Source of the DNA: Podocnemis expansa
Taxonomy: Eukaryota > Chordata > Testudines > Podocnemididae
Assembly (NCBI GenBank): GCA_007922195.1
Contig: ML682059.1
Span: 16,368,497 to 16,432,496, forward strand
Direction: 5' to 3'
Length of the DNA stretch: 64,000 nucleotides
Of this stretch, positions 34,585-45,183 are shown one piece after another. How positions within the stretch are numbered: position 1 is the stretch's first letter; every line of letters begins with the position of its first letter. The notes beneath the pieces are model-generated. The model was not told the DNA's origin, did not search any database, and was given only the letters and a program-made list of their open reading frames with translations. The translations under genes and the position numbers were made by a program.

Positions 34585-35530
34585 ATTTGTAGACCCCTGC
34601 AGATCTGTGGGTAACTGCATCAGCCAGTGCAGCTGTGGATATTTGCAGCTGCATTGTTGTGGATTGGTTGTGGCTTTGGATCCTATTTTTATGAACGATT
34701 GCTGCAGTTGCTGCTAAGATCTGTGTTGTCAAAACACAGGGTGAACAAGGAAGCAGGGGTGTCGCTGGCGCTGGGAACTCCAGAGCACGTGCCCCAAACC
34801 CCAGTGCCAGTGCCCCAGATCTCCTGCCCAATTGGACCAGAGACCTGGGGCCTGGCCGCCGGCAGCCGCGGCAGCCCTGTCTCCCACCGGGGATGCTGGG
34901 CCCGGCCACCGGTGGCCACAGCGGCCCTGTCCCCCTCCAGGGATGCAGGGCCTGGCCACCCGCAGCAGCATGGCGGCACTGGGCCCTGTTCCTGGCCTGG
35001 GGGCAGGGACTGGGGGCTGGGCATGGGCCTGTGCCCCAGGTTCCTCCCCCAGCCAGCAACCCCCTTGCAAGGAAGCACTCCAGCTAATCCCAGTTGAAAA
35101 CTGATTGGCTGGCAGACCACCAATCAGTCTGTCACAACCTGCTGGGGGTTGAAGAGACACAACTCACTGTCAATCACTTAGTATGCTGCCCTTTGACTGG
35201 CTCATTCCCATGCCTTCCCTGTCCATTTCATCATTTTCTTGTTTGTGGTTCATATGCCATGCTGCCAATCAGAAATTTAACTGGTGGCCAAGAAAATCTG
35301 ATTGACAGCACAGCATGCAAATCACAAACAAGAAAAGGAAAAAATGGGTGGGACATGTATGACAAATGAGCCAATCAAATGTTACAATGCTGACCAAGTC
35401 CAAGTTCAACTGTGAATGCAGTTCTGGATCCATATAATACATGGCATTCAGATTGTGGATTGGATAAAGACTGACATGGAGTGGGTGTAGTTTTGTTCTG
35501 GATCCACATCTTTGTATCTGCGAAAGGCTC
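34585..35530. mobile_element. Composite non-autonomous element with GC-rich core
   Basis: The left part (34585-34700) and right part (35410-35530) share words such as gtggattgg, tggatcc, gcagatctg and gtatctgcg in opposing arrangement, as in old MITEs. The GC-rich core (34740-35090) has ~60-bp imperfect units around ggccctgtc...gggatgc and ggcctggccacc. A long palindrome (35191-35381) follows. Three overlapping ORFs of 140-160 codons arise from the repeats and are rejected. Boundaries are approximate. Confidence 0.45.
35191..35381. repeat. Long imperfect palindrome (arms ~82 bp, spacer ~25 bp)
   Basis: Arm 35191-35272 (ctttgactggctcattccc...gctgccaatcag) matches the reverse complement of 35298-35381 (ctgattgacagcacagcatg...gagccaatcaaatg) with scattered mismatches. 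Both arms contain ttttcttgtttgtg or its complement. CCAAT-type motifs occur in and near the arms. A smaller inverted pair, ctgattgg...ccaatcag, lies at about 35101-35128. Confidence 0.8.
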
Positions 35531-37183
35531 TAACAGTTTATACTAGAAGGATCTGAATATCAGGGTGGACCAAAGTGGTGCACTATAACGCTCCTGTGAG
35601 GATGCCATGGATGAAAACTAAAAGGTTTCTACTTTTTCATTAATGTAAACCTGTTTGAATAGAGAGAATTACATTACTGTGAACTAGGAATCTTTTGATT
35701 CATGTTCACAGGATCCACACACTGGTATTACTGTGGAACACAAAATTAACATTTAAGCTGAACCTAGCAATTTTCTTGATATCTACTCACTTGCATTCAT
35801 GTTTTACACCCACAGAAGGTACAACACAGTGAAAACAGGGCCACTTTTTGCTACCTCTCTGTTTACTGTTGTGTATCCCAATAGCAAAGAAGAAAAAGTC
35901 AAGAAATCTTGGAAGTATAGATGAAGGCTGCATACTCTCTAGAGAACTGAAGAGATATATATTAAAAGCTCTATACCTGATCATGAGGAAAGACAAGTAC
36001 CTGCAACTCCCATGTGGAGATGTAAGTGCTTAGCTGCTCTTAGTATCCTGCAGTGTATGTCTGGCATATGCTAAGGAAAAAAACATTCCTATTACAGTGC
36101 TCAGCAATAAAAAGTCAGTATTTATCAACTGCTACTACACACTGGTCTCTGAGGTAATAAGTGATTTTCTGTCCTTGGTATAGGAGGAAATTATGCCATC
36201 TCAGGAAGTTGGCAAATGTTGGCTTTTTAATGGTGATTGTCATCTTTGAAGATGGAAAACAAAAGATTATTTGTATTGGTTTCAAAATAAGGTAGAATTA
36301 ACGCAGTACTATCCTATACTAAAAGAAATCTGACCCTTATTGAGAACAGGAATTACTCCAAGCTAAGCTTTCCTAATCAATATTACTGGTTCATCCATAT
36401 GGCTATAGGCTACTCCTTTTGCCAATGGGGGGAAAAAGCACCACCAGAGGCATTTATACTTTAGGGTAGGCAACAATGGGAAGTCACTTCAAACATCGGC
36501 TAGGGCTAAAATATTCAAATTTGAGTTGAACTTCTGAGTCCACAGTGTTCACATGGAGTCAAAATTAGGCAAAACAAGTTTGGACTATGGGGACCAAGGC
36601 CCAAGGAACACTTCAATGAACCTTGGCAAGTTTATGGAGAGAAAGGTCTCCTATGGGAGAAGCCAAGTAGCCATCTACTCCAGGCCCTTCTAAAATCTTC
36701 AGGAGGAAGATGACTGGGTTTTGCCCCCTAGCCCACTATTCTGGGATATCAAGATAGATGTGTTCCTTTTCAAAGTCTCTTGCAGGTAAATACCTTGACA
36801 TGCACGTGTGCCTTCCCTCCACCTATCCATTCAGGTACTGTAGAATCAAATCTGTTTTCTCCACTTTCACTACTGCATTTTCCATCAGTGACTTTTAAGT
36901 AACTCAGGAACTGACAAATGCCAAGGAGTATAGTGCACTAATATGGAAGCCCCAAGCTGGAGTTCATACTATTTCACTTGAGTTTTTGGGTGCAGATGAA
37001 CCCAGAGTTCAAGAAAGCCAGAGGTTTCAAAAATGTGCTAATGGACGCCACCAGTAAGTTCATCCAAACTGAAACTAGTTTGTTTGAAACAGCTTTTGTA
37101 ATTATTGAGAAATTTACACTTGTCTTATTCTGTATTTTTGATTTACCAGTATAACAACTTTCACACCTTCCTAGAGACAAATT
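35531..37183. other. Non-coding, nothing recognised
   Basis: No gene, terminal repeat or tandem array recognised across about 1.65 kb. Confidence 0.4.
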
Positions 37184-37400
37184 GGATATGTCTACACTGT
37201 GAGTTTAAGTTGATTTAAGGAGGCTTAAGTCGACTTAAACAAAGCAGTCTACACTGCAGGACAATAAAGTCAACTTTAGCATCCAGTAAAGTCGACTTTA
37301 TAACTTCCACTTATAAAGTCGACTTTACCCAAAAGCTGACTTTATTAAGTTGACTTAAGGCAGTGTAGATGGAGACTAACTTAAGTTGACTTAATGGGTC
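37184..37400. mobile_element. Left end of Harbinger-like element with AAGTCGACTT words
   Basis: Starts ggatatgtctacactgtgag, matching the GGGTATGTCTACAC terminus of the MITE at 4350-4762. An array of aagtcgactt, aagttgactt and taaagtcgac words follows. Unlike the MITE, it does not close with an inverted terminus. It runs into a SANT/Myb-like gene, suggesting the MITE is an internally deleted relative of this larger element. Confidence 0.7.
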
Positions 37401-37519
37401 TCCAGGGAGCAAGAAATCTGCCTGGCAACAAGGAAGTGCCTGACCCAGCCAATCCCAGGGCTGGGGCAGGCAGAAGCCCAGCACTTCATGGTTGCCAGCC
37501 AGAGCCAGGCTGACCTTCT

Positions 37520-38103
37520 GGAGTGCTGCAGGAATGGCAGAGCCCAGAGCTCAGAGGCCCCACAGGCGTGCTCCTTCCTGGTCAACCCAGGACATTTTGG
37601 ACCTCCTGACACTGTGGGGGGAAGAGGCCATGCACGTGAGGCTGCAGGGCAGCCAAAGAAACAGACATTTATGCGGCCATGGCACGTGGCCTATCAGAGA
37701 ATGGCCAAAGCAGGGACACGTGGTCACAGCAGGTGCATGTAAAAATGAAAGACCTCAGGCAGGCCTATTACAAGGTGTGAGAGGCCAGACAACGCCAGGG
37801 CACTGCTGCAGCCACCTGCCTATTTTACGATGAGCTGGACACCTTCTTGGGGCGGGAGTTGGATGCAGGGCCAGTCCAAAGAATGGAGTCCCCTGAGCCC
37901 CCCTCTCAGCACAATGCCCCAGAGGAGTCTATGGAAGAGGATGATGTGCTTGGAGATGAGGAGAAGCAGCAGTGGGCACATGCCAGCACCCCCCCCCAAC
38001 ACGGCAAACCTGGGAGCTGCTCCAGATTCTGGGGAGGACTCCACCCCACCTCCACAGGAGTCTGCCCCTGGGACATCTGAGGGCACACCTGCTGGCAGCA
38101 CTG
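37520..38103 (+). pseudogene. Harbinger-associated SANT/Myb-like gene, exon 1 (broken)
   Basis: 37530-37665 encodes RRAPSWSTQDILDLLTLWGE, then EAMHVRLQGSQRNRH, the first helix of a SANT/Myb (MADF-like) fold. After a frameshift near 37664 it continues IYAAMARGLSENGQSRDTWS, VKMKDLRQAYYKV, a TGA stop, and TCLFYDELDTFLGREL. An acidic, Pro/Ser-rich tail (ESMEEDDVLGDEEKQQ) follows, and a shift at the C-run near 37990 opens PDSGEDSTPPPQESAPGTSE. Harbinger transposons encode such a DNA-binding partner for their transposase. The exon ends at a gtgagt donor (38104-38109). A host MSANTD-type gene is the alternative, but the decay and the terminal repeats argue for transposon origin. Confidence 0.75.
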
Positions 38104-38572
38104 GTGAGTACCCCCTCTCTGGGAATGGTGGGGCTGGCAGGTTGGACAGGAGTCCTGCGGGGACAATGGACATTGGATAGGCATCGTCCTGGGATGTGGG
38201 AGACAGGGCTTCCCATGGGATTTTGGGGTCAGGCATTGGGGGGGGTGTCACCGAGCTGGCCAGTGTGCTAGCATTGCAGAAGATGCTGCACCCAACATCT
38301 CTGGGAGAGGCACAGCTGTCCAGCATGCTCATGGCACTTTTTTCAGGAGGCATCTAGAACGATCCTGAGGGAGGGCTGCCCACACCTTGTCAGCAACAAG
38401 ACAGCACCCACCCTGTGTGTCACAGCATCATGGAGGAATCAGCAGGGGGGTTGCAGTCCCAAAGAGAGGGGGGAGGGACAGACAGTGGATAAGGAATGGA
38501 TCTGTGGCTGGTGCCGGCTGCAGTCCGCACTGCCTGATCGGGGGAACCCATGGTCTGTCTCCTTCCATGCAG
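38104..38572 (+). other. Inferred intron of the SANT/Myb-like gene
   Basis: Bounded by ctg|gtgagt at 38104 and tccttccatgcag| ending at 38572, with a pyrimidine-rich tract before the acceptor. The inference rests on these sites and on resumption of Gln/Glu-rich coding potential downstream. Confidence 0.5.
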
Positions 38573-38910
38573 ATCCTGTGACTGGTTCCATCACTGCAAT
38601 GAAGACGCCAGAGGGCATGTTGCAGCTGGGATGAGGTCCTGCAGGAACACATCCAGGTGGCCCAGCAAGTGGAAGAAAACCTCCAGGCTTGGCAGAACCG
38701 CATGTTTCAGGCCGAAGAAGCCCACTGAAGGGCACAGCAGGCTCAGATGTCACAGCTTCTGGACCTAACGGAGCGGCAGACAAGAGGCCTTGGCACATCA
38801 GGTGTGGCAACAGGGTGGATGGGGGGTTGCCATCTCTCCCTAGCCCCCAGGAACAACATGCCACTTCCTCCCAGCAGTGCAGGCCCCGCACTCAGGGTGG
38901 CCAGTCACTG
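38573..38910 (+). pseudogene. SANT/Myb-like gene, exon 2 (coiled-coil part, broken)
   Basis: Plus-strand frames give WDEVLQEHIQVAQQVEENLQ, AWQNRMFQAEEAH, a stop, and RAQQAQMSQLLDLTERQT. This is a Gln/Glu-rich helical segment like the C-termini of Harbinger-associated Myb-like proteins. A frame change precedes it. A polyadenylation signal aataaa lies downstream at 39011-39016. Confidence 0.6.
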
Positions 38911-39051
38911 CCCTGCCATTAGGTGGTAGCCCACCTCTAGTTGCCCCTCTCCTAGCCACCCAGCAACCCTTGTCCCTGACCCCTACCTGTCCCCCCACAA
39001 AACCCCTGTAAATAAACACAATTGTTGACTTATGTGGAGTGTCAGTGTTCC

Positions 39052-39307
39052 TTTATTTAGTGCTGGACAGTGGAAGGAAAGGGGAGGTAGGGGTGGTGGG
39101 CATCTGGCAGTGTTCAGGCAGCTAGTGGTGTTCGGGCAGCTGGCGATGTTTAGACAGCCATGTCGTCAGTGACAAACCAGTCCTTTATGGAGTCATGGAT
39201 GAGGACAGCCTGGCGCTGTGCCTGCCGTGTATGGGAGATGGGGTGTTTGGGCTGCTGGTACTGCTGCTCTGCCTCAGCCTCCCATACATGTGGGACCCTT
39301 TCCCCCT
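39052..39307 (-). pseudogene. Harbinger-like DDE transposase, C-terminus (enters N gap)
   Basis: Minus-strand frame open from the N gap (39307) to a stop at 39150-39152: GERVPHVWEAEAEQQYQQP, TRQAQRQAVLIHDSIKDWFV, TDDMAV. The short helical tail (xQAxRxxxxIxDxIxDxF) matches the usual end of HARBI1-like transposases. A reversed polyadenylation signal (tttatt, 39052-39057) follows. It converges with the SANT/Myb-like gene, whose own signal is only 36 bp away. The catalytic DDE core would lie in the unsequenced gap or be lost. Confidence 0.6.
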
Positions 39308-39707
39308 NNNNNNNNNNNNNNNNNNNNNNNNNNNNNNNNNNNNNNNNNNNNNNNNNNNNNNNNNNNNNNNNNNNNNNNNNNNNNNNNNNNNNNNNNNNNN
39401 NNNNNNNNNNNNNNNNNNNNNNNNNNNNNNNNNNNNNNNNNNNNNNNNNNNNNNNNNNNNNNNNNNNNNNNNNNNNNNNNNNNNNNNNNNNNNNNNNNNN
39501 NNNNNNNNNNNNNNNNNNNNNNNNNNNNNNNNNNNNNNNNNNNNNNNNNNNNNNNNNNNNNNNNNNNNNNNNNNNNNNNNNNNNNNNNNNNNNNNNNNNN
39601 NNNNNNNNNNNNNNNNNNNNNNNNNNNNNNNNNNNNNNNNNNNNNNNNNNNNNNNNNNNNNNNNNNNNNNNNNNNNNNNNNNNNNNNNNNNNNNNNNNNN
39701 NNNNNNN
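39308..39707. other. Assembly gap (400 N)
   Basis: Exactly 400 Ns. Any protein read across it is meaningless. It separates the transposase C-terminus from a TTTCGAAA-type MITE right half, so it hides that MITE's left end. Confidence 0.99.
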
Positions 39708-39955
39708 GGCACATGTTGTCTCGGAACACTTTGTTCCAAAACAACATGTCCGAATAGGGCTGTTTCGAAACCTCTGTTTTAAAACAACCCTGTTTTGAAA
39801 CAAAACGAGGTTTTAGTTGTTTCGGTAGGGGCACGGCCATTTCAAAACAACCTGTTTGCTTGTTTCGAAATGGGCGTGCTTCGTGTGGCCATGGCACTTC
39901 TTATTTCCAAACAACCTCTGTTGTTTCGAAATAAGAAGTGTGTGTGGCCATGCCC
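39708..39955. mobile_element. Right half of a TTTCGAAA-type MITE
   Basis: An array of tttcgaaacaa-like words ending gtgtgtggccatgccctaa, the inverted form of the TTAGGGCATGGCCACACAC terminus. The left half is lost in the 400-N gap. It is probably nested inside the larger Harbinger-like element. Confidence 0.75.
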
Positions 39956-40023
39956 TAAGAGTCTGGAGTGTCAAATTCTGGTGCCACATGTTGTTGGCCC
40001 AGGTGCCAAGCACAACACGATCT

Positions 40024-41508
40024 CATAGACTCATAGGTCAGAAGAAACCAATGCTCATCTAGTCTGACCTCCGACAGAGTGCAGGCCACAAAACTGCACC
40101 GACCCACTCTTACGATGACCCTCAAACCCCCAACTGAGCTATTAAAGTCCTCAAATCATGATTTAAAGACTTTAATACAGACAATCAACCAGCAAGTGAG
40201 CCATGCCCAATGCTAAAGAGGAAGACCAAAAAAAACAAAACAAAAACAGCACTCAAGCCAATCTGCCCTAGGGGAAAATTCCTTACTGACCCCAAATATG
40301 GCAATCAGTTAAACCCTGAGCATGAGGGCAAGTCCACAACAGCCAGTCAAGAAGAACTTCTCTGTAATAACTCAGAACCCACTCCATCTAATGCCCCTTC
40401 CCCCATCCCTATTATACCCATCACCAGTAGTGAAAGGCAGACGATGGCCAAGCTACATTGTACATCATATCATTCCCTCCATAAACTCATTAAGCTTGAT
40501 TTTGAAGGCACCTAAGGTTTTTGCCCCCACCACTTCCCTTGGTAGACTATTCCAGAACTTTACTCCTCTGATGGTTAGGAATCTGCATCTAATTTCAAGC
40601 CTAAATTTTCTGAAGGACAGTTTGTATCCATTTGTTCTTGTGTCCACATTGATGCCCTATTCAAATAATTCCTCTCCCTCCCTTGTATGTATTCCTCTAA
40701 TGTATTTATAAAGAGCAATCATATCTCCTCTCAGCCTTCTTTTGGTCAGACTAAACAAACCAAGCTCTTTAAGTTGTCTCTCATAGGGAAGATTTTCCAT
40801 TCCATGAATCATCCTTGTAGCCCTTCTTTGCACCTGTTCCAGTTTGACTTCATCTTTCTTAAACATGGGTGACCACAACTCTACACAGTACTCCAAGTGA
40901 GGTTGCACCAGCCTGGTATAACGGTATTAACACCTCCCTATCTCTACTGGAAATACCCTTCTGATGCACCCCAGGACTGCATTAGCTTTTTTCACTGCCA
41001 CATCACATCGGCTACTCACTGTCATTCTGTGATCAGCCAGTACACGCAGGTCCTTCGCCTGTCCTGTCACTTCCAGCTGATGCATTCCAAACTTATAAGA
41101 AAAATTCCTGTTATTTGTCCTTAAGTGCATGACGTTGCACTTCCCATTGTTGAATTTCATCCTATTTCTAATGCTCCATTTTACAAGGTCATCCAAGTCA
41201 TTCTGTATGCTATCCCGATCCTCCTCTGTATTGGCAATACCTCCCAGCTTGGTGTCATCTGCAAACTTAATTAGCACATTCCCACTTTTTGTGCCAAGGT
41301 CAGTAACGAAAAGGTTGAATAAGATGGGTCCCAGGACCAATCCTTGGGGAACTCCACTAGTAACCTCCTTCCAGCTAGACAGTTCACCTTTCACTATAAC
41401 TCTCTGTAGTCTCCTTTGTAACCAGGTCTTTATCCACCTTTCTATTTTCATATTAATCTCCATCATTCCCAATTTAACTAATAATTCCCTGTGTGGAACT
41501 GTATCCTA
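40024..41508 (-). mobile_element. CR1 LINE (1.5 kb, minus) nested in the Harbinger-like element
   Basis: Plus strand opens tcatagactcataggtcaga, the reversed CR1 3' end, then the long 3' untranslated region of the 30-kb subfamily. Minus-strand ORF2 pieces: 40927-41472 ([76 protein letters not shown]); 40657-40908 ([40 protein letters not shown]); 40465-40647 (RFLTIRGVKFWNSLPREVVG). The catalytic FADD box is intact. The C-terminal frame is broken twice. 5' truncation falls in the codons for DTVPHRELLVKLG. Confidence 0.92.
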
Positions 41509-41950
41509 CCAGTCCAAACTTGTTTCAAAGGCCCAGATGTCCCGGGCCATGCATTGTGGCATAACTGCTGTTGCTGCCACACTGGCCATTCTGATGGCCT
41601 TGCTGGGGCCTGCCTCCAGTATAGCAAAGGCCATGCTATGGTCTCCAGTCTGCAGCTGTTCCCAGCCTAGCACTGGTCCAGTGGGAAGCACCCCACCTAC
41701 AGGCTGCAGGACCTCAGGTGGAGGCTGCATGTCTGCAAGCTGGATCCTGCTGGGCACATGTGCAACCGCCTTTGCTCACTTCCTGTTTTATAGGGGTGCC
41801 TGGGGGAGAGGGAAGTCTCACCTGTGCGCCATGGGCCAGATTCCCACAATGCACCACTCTTGGGTCACCTTAGCAACAGCCAGTGTGGACGTGGGCAGTC
41901 CCCTGGCAGTTTCAGTGTGGACATGCTAAGTCGACTTAACTAGCTCTCAG
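41509..41950 (-). other. Probable right portion of the Harbinger-like element
   Basis: Unique GC-richer DNA beyond the CR1. It includes cagtgtggacatgc (41914-41927), resembling the Harbinger-type terminus, next to taagtcgacttaac (41928-41941), the same word as at the element's left end. An 83-codon minus frame has no recognisable domain. The order terminus-then-word is opposite to the left end, so the true boundary may be shifted or rearranged. Confidence 0.4.
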
Positions 41951-42603
41951 ACAATGATGGATGTCAAGATTGCCCACTCTGACTTTAAAGAAGTTAAAAA
42001 TAAAGCACCAGTTGGAAATAGAAAATGGCAATGTGAATCGGCTGTTTCTAGAAACATAAATATAAATAGCCAATAATAGGTAACGAGGACCTGTAAAGAA
42101 GTTCTAAAATATCAGGTTCCAAATCCTGAGACATAAAGAAATTTACATGTATGGCACAGAGTGGTATGTAGCATTGAGGTACCATTTGCAACTTATAAAG
42201 AAAGTTGGAATGAAATTAGCTGAAATTTTTACAATATTTCCTGATGAAGATGTTTATGGGAAAGAATTTGACTGCAGTAATTCTTTTGAAGAAAAGGGAG
42301 TTGATCATGCTCTCTGGTGGACCTCTTTGTGCCAGTGAAATAAGTCGTATCCACTGTTCTCTCTAAGCTGTGCATGTGTGCATGCACACGCAGGTCATGA
42401 AGCCTGTGCACACAACAAAATAAAGTGCACAGAAAAAAAATTCAATAGTGCTAATATTGGTGCTCACAAAGGAATGTTTTTGAGCACACAAAGAAATTGT
42501 TTGCACACACAGTCTACGAGTAATTAGAGGGAACATTGGTCGTATCCCAAGAAGATTCAGCTCCAAAAACAGACACTCCGCTTTCTGATGCTTTGCTTTC
42601 TTG
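41951..42603. other. Non-coding, nothing recognised
   Basis: AT-rich. 42350-42540 has ca/tg-rich words (cacacg, gtgcaca) that may be an old repeat. No gene is supported. Confidence 0.35.
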
Positions 42604-42998
42604 GGGTATGTCCACGTGAGTCTTTTATTTCAAAACAACACTGCTTGTTTTGAAATAAAAAACAATGTCCACACGACGTTTTCTTATTTCAAAATGACAG
42701 GCTCTGTCATTTAGAAATAAGAACCGTAATTTCAAAACATCTTAAACCCCATTCATTTCGAAATGGCTGTTATTTCGAAATGGTTATTTTGAAATAACGC
42801 CATTTGGACATGTTGTTTCAAAACAACTGTTTTAAAACAACATGTCCAAATGGCCTTATTTCAAAATAACCATTTTGAAATAACTGCTATTTCAAAAGCA
42901 GGCTTTCCCTTAATTTGAATTAACTTATTTTGAAATAAGGACTTTATTTCAAAATAAATAACTTATTTTGAAATAATGATGTATGGGTGGACATAGCC
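42604..42998. mobile_element. Harbinger-like MITE, TTTCGAAA/TTTTGAAA type, 3-bp TSD
   Basis: Ends gggtatgtccacgtgag and gtatgggtggacatagcc. Identical trinucleotides ttg flank it (42601-42603 and 42999-43001). The interior consists of tttcgaaataac, ttttgaaataa and caaaacaac words in both orientations. Non-coding, 395 bp. Confidence 0.88.
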
Positions 42999-43044
42999 TT
43001 GGAGTTTTTCAAGAATTTGTAGCCAGCACTAGGTACAAATCTTG

Positions 43045-44220
43045 TCAAGAAACATGAGATTCATTGATTACAAGGCTAGAAAGTATTAAGTGATTATCTA
43101 GTCTAACCTTCTGTATAACTCTGCCTATAGAACTTCCCCTGAAAGAATTCCTTTTGAGCTAGAGCAGATCTTTAAAAAATTCCATCTTAATTTAAAAATT
43201 ACCGGTGATGGAGAGTCCATACAAGCCATATAAATTTGTTCCAACAGTTATTTGCTGTACTTGTAAAAAGTCTGAATCTTATTTCCAATCTGAATTTGTC
43301 TTCAATTTGAAGTCTTTGGATCTTGTTGTACCTGCTAGCCTGAAAAGTCTATTATCAAATATGTAGATATTTACAGACTGTGATCAAGTCTCCCTTTAGC
43401 CATCATTTTGCTAAACTAAATAGGGTTGGGTAGGTTTATACTTGGGTGGGTAGCTCAAGCTGTCACCTCTGGTGCTGCAGTCATATTGCTATTTTTAACA
43501 CTCTAGCTTGAGCAAAGCTAACACACATCTGTCTACTCATGCTGGGAAGCACACTTCCAACTGTAGTTTGGCCATATCCCAGAAGGAGTACTTTCTGAAC
43601 CCTCTTCACTATATGAAGGTACCTTTTCAACTGTGGACACCAGAACAGGACACAATATTCCAGTGCCAAATACATCTCTTTACTCCGACTCAAAATTCCC
43701 ACTTACACATCAAAGCTTTAGTCTTTTTGACTGTATTATTTAATAACTCACTTCATTTCTCATGTTAGCTGGTCAGTTTTTAATTTAGATTGTAGAATTC
43801 TGGCTTTTCAGGCTTTCAATAAAATATTTTTAAACAATTCCCAGTTGTCATTCACATTTTTTTCTGAATGCATCCTTTCTCCCAGCTGATTTCACTCATA
43901 CTTGTTAGTAGTTTTGTGAAATTGGCCCTTTTAAAGTCACAGGAAATTTATTCTGTTTGCACATTACAGATGTGATCAGCCAACTCAGTGGCTAAGTATT
44001 TAATTAGTGCATCTTTCAGTGGACCCAACCATAATGTTTTCTCAGCCATCTCCCTACAATTTTGGTGCTGTTGATGCCTTACTATAGCCTGTACTGGGAT
44101 TTTATGTGGTCTGCACTGCTGCAGCCTTCTAAGTGGACTTTTTGTCACCATGGGCTCTTTGCCATAGGATTCGTGAAGTTAATTTTCACACAGTGTGTAA
44201 CTAGTATGTAGAATTAGCCT
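43045..44220 (-). mobile_element. Old CR1 LINE fragment (minus)
   Basis: Plus strand shows the reversed 3' end (tctagtctaaccttctgtat), gagcagatctttaaa, gatggagagtccat, ccaatctgaatttgtc and gacaccagaacagg, the same old subfamily as at 1.1 kb. 43735-44220 probably continues it (gaaattggcccttttaaag). No frame is open. A MITE remnant interrupts it at about 43431-43573. Confidence 0.7.
43431..43573. mobile_element. Degenerate MITE inside the old CR1
   Basis: A block beginning taggtttatacttggg, with gtagctcaagctgtc and ctagcttgagcaaagctaac as an internal inverted pair, ending ctgtagtttggccatatcc. CR1 homology stops before it and resumes after it. The termini are eroded relatives of GGGTATGTCTACAC. 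Confidence 0.5.
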
Positions 44221-44324
44221 TTACTATTGACATTGTAATCATTCATGCATCTCATGTTACAATTCAAACCCTCAATTAGAAAAGTATCTCTTTGAGTTTC
44301 TATGTCTGTGCATTATCAGCATAT

Positions 44325-45183
44325 TTTATATTGGAGCAGGTTCAGAGAAGAGCCAGCAGATGATTAAAGGGTTAGAAAATGTGCCTTATGATAGACTCAA
44401 GGAGCTCCATCTATTTAGCTTAAGAAAAAGAAGGCTAATGGGTGGCTTGATTGTAGTCTATTATAAACATCTACTTGGGGAACAAATATTTAATAATAGG
44501 TTCTTCAGTCTAACAGGGAAAGGTAAAACATGATCCAATGGCTGCATGTTGAAGCTAGACAAAATTCACACAGAAAATAAGTAGTAATTTTTTAACAATT
44601 TGCCAAATAGCATGGTAGATTGTCCATCACTGACAATTTTCAAATCAAAATTGGACTTTTTTAAAATACAATATCTGCTCCAGAAATGATTTTGGGGAAG
44701 TCCTCTGATCACCATTATATAGGAGGTCAGACTAAATGAGCACAATGGCTACGTTCACACACGGGGGGTTATTTCAATACAAGTTGTTTTGAAACAACTT
44801 GTATCGAAATAACACCTTATTTCAAAATAAGTTAATTCGAATTAAGAAAATGTTAATTTGAATCAAGGAAAAAAGCTCAAAGCGAAATAGCAAGTTTCGA
44901 CAACAGTTATTTCGAAACAAGTCACCGTCGTTTCAAAATAACATGTTCTGATGGGATTGTTTTGAAACAATTGTTTTGAAACAACATTGTTTCATCACCA
45001 AATGGGGTTTAAGTTGTTTCAAAACAACACACTGTTTCAAAACAATGGAACCCATTGTTTCAAAACAACGGTACGTCATGTGAACATGGCGTTTCTTATT
45101 TCGAAACAACCTCTGTTGTTTTGAAATAAGACTGCTGTGTGAACATACCCAATGTTTCCTTCTGTCCTTGTAATCTATGAGTA
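44325..45183 (+). mobile_element. Old-subfamily CR1 3' end (plus), split by a MITE
   Basis: Sense strand has caggttcagagaagagcc, gattaaagggttagaa, cttatgatagactcaaggag and ttaagaaaaagaaggctaat. The 3' tail aggaggtcagactaaatgag follows, ending cttctgtccttgtaatctat after the MITE at 44747-45150. Removing the MITE joins the tail into the normal subfamily order. No intact frame. Confidence 0.85.
44747..45150. mobile_element. Harbinger-like MITE, TTTCGAAA type, in a CR1 tail, TSD AAT
   Basis: Ends ggctacgttcacacac and gctgtgtgaacataccc. Identical trinucleotides aat flank it (44744-44746 and 45151-45153). Interior words are tttcgaaacaa, ttttgaaacaac and ttcgaattaag. It lies in the last ~35 bp of the CR1 at 44325-45183, so it is younger than that CR1. 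Confidence 0.9.

Noticed and set aside
34580..35160. Overlapping open frames of 140-160 codons on both strands
   Set aside because: They follow the GC-rich ~60-bp repeat units; low-complexity Gly/Pro/Ala peptides on three frames at once indicate composition.
39150..39897. Open frames of ~180-217 codons spanning the gap
   Set aside because: Most of their length is N; only the 39150-39307 minus-strand part has real sequence and is annotated separately.
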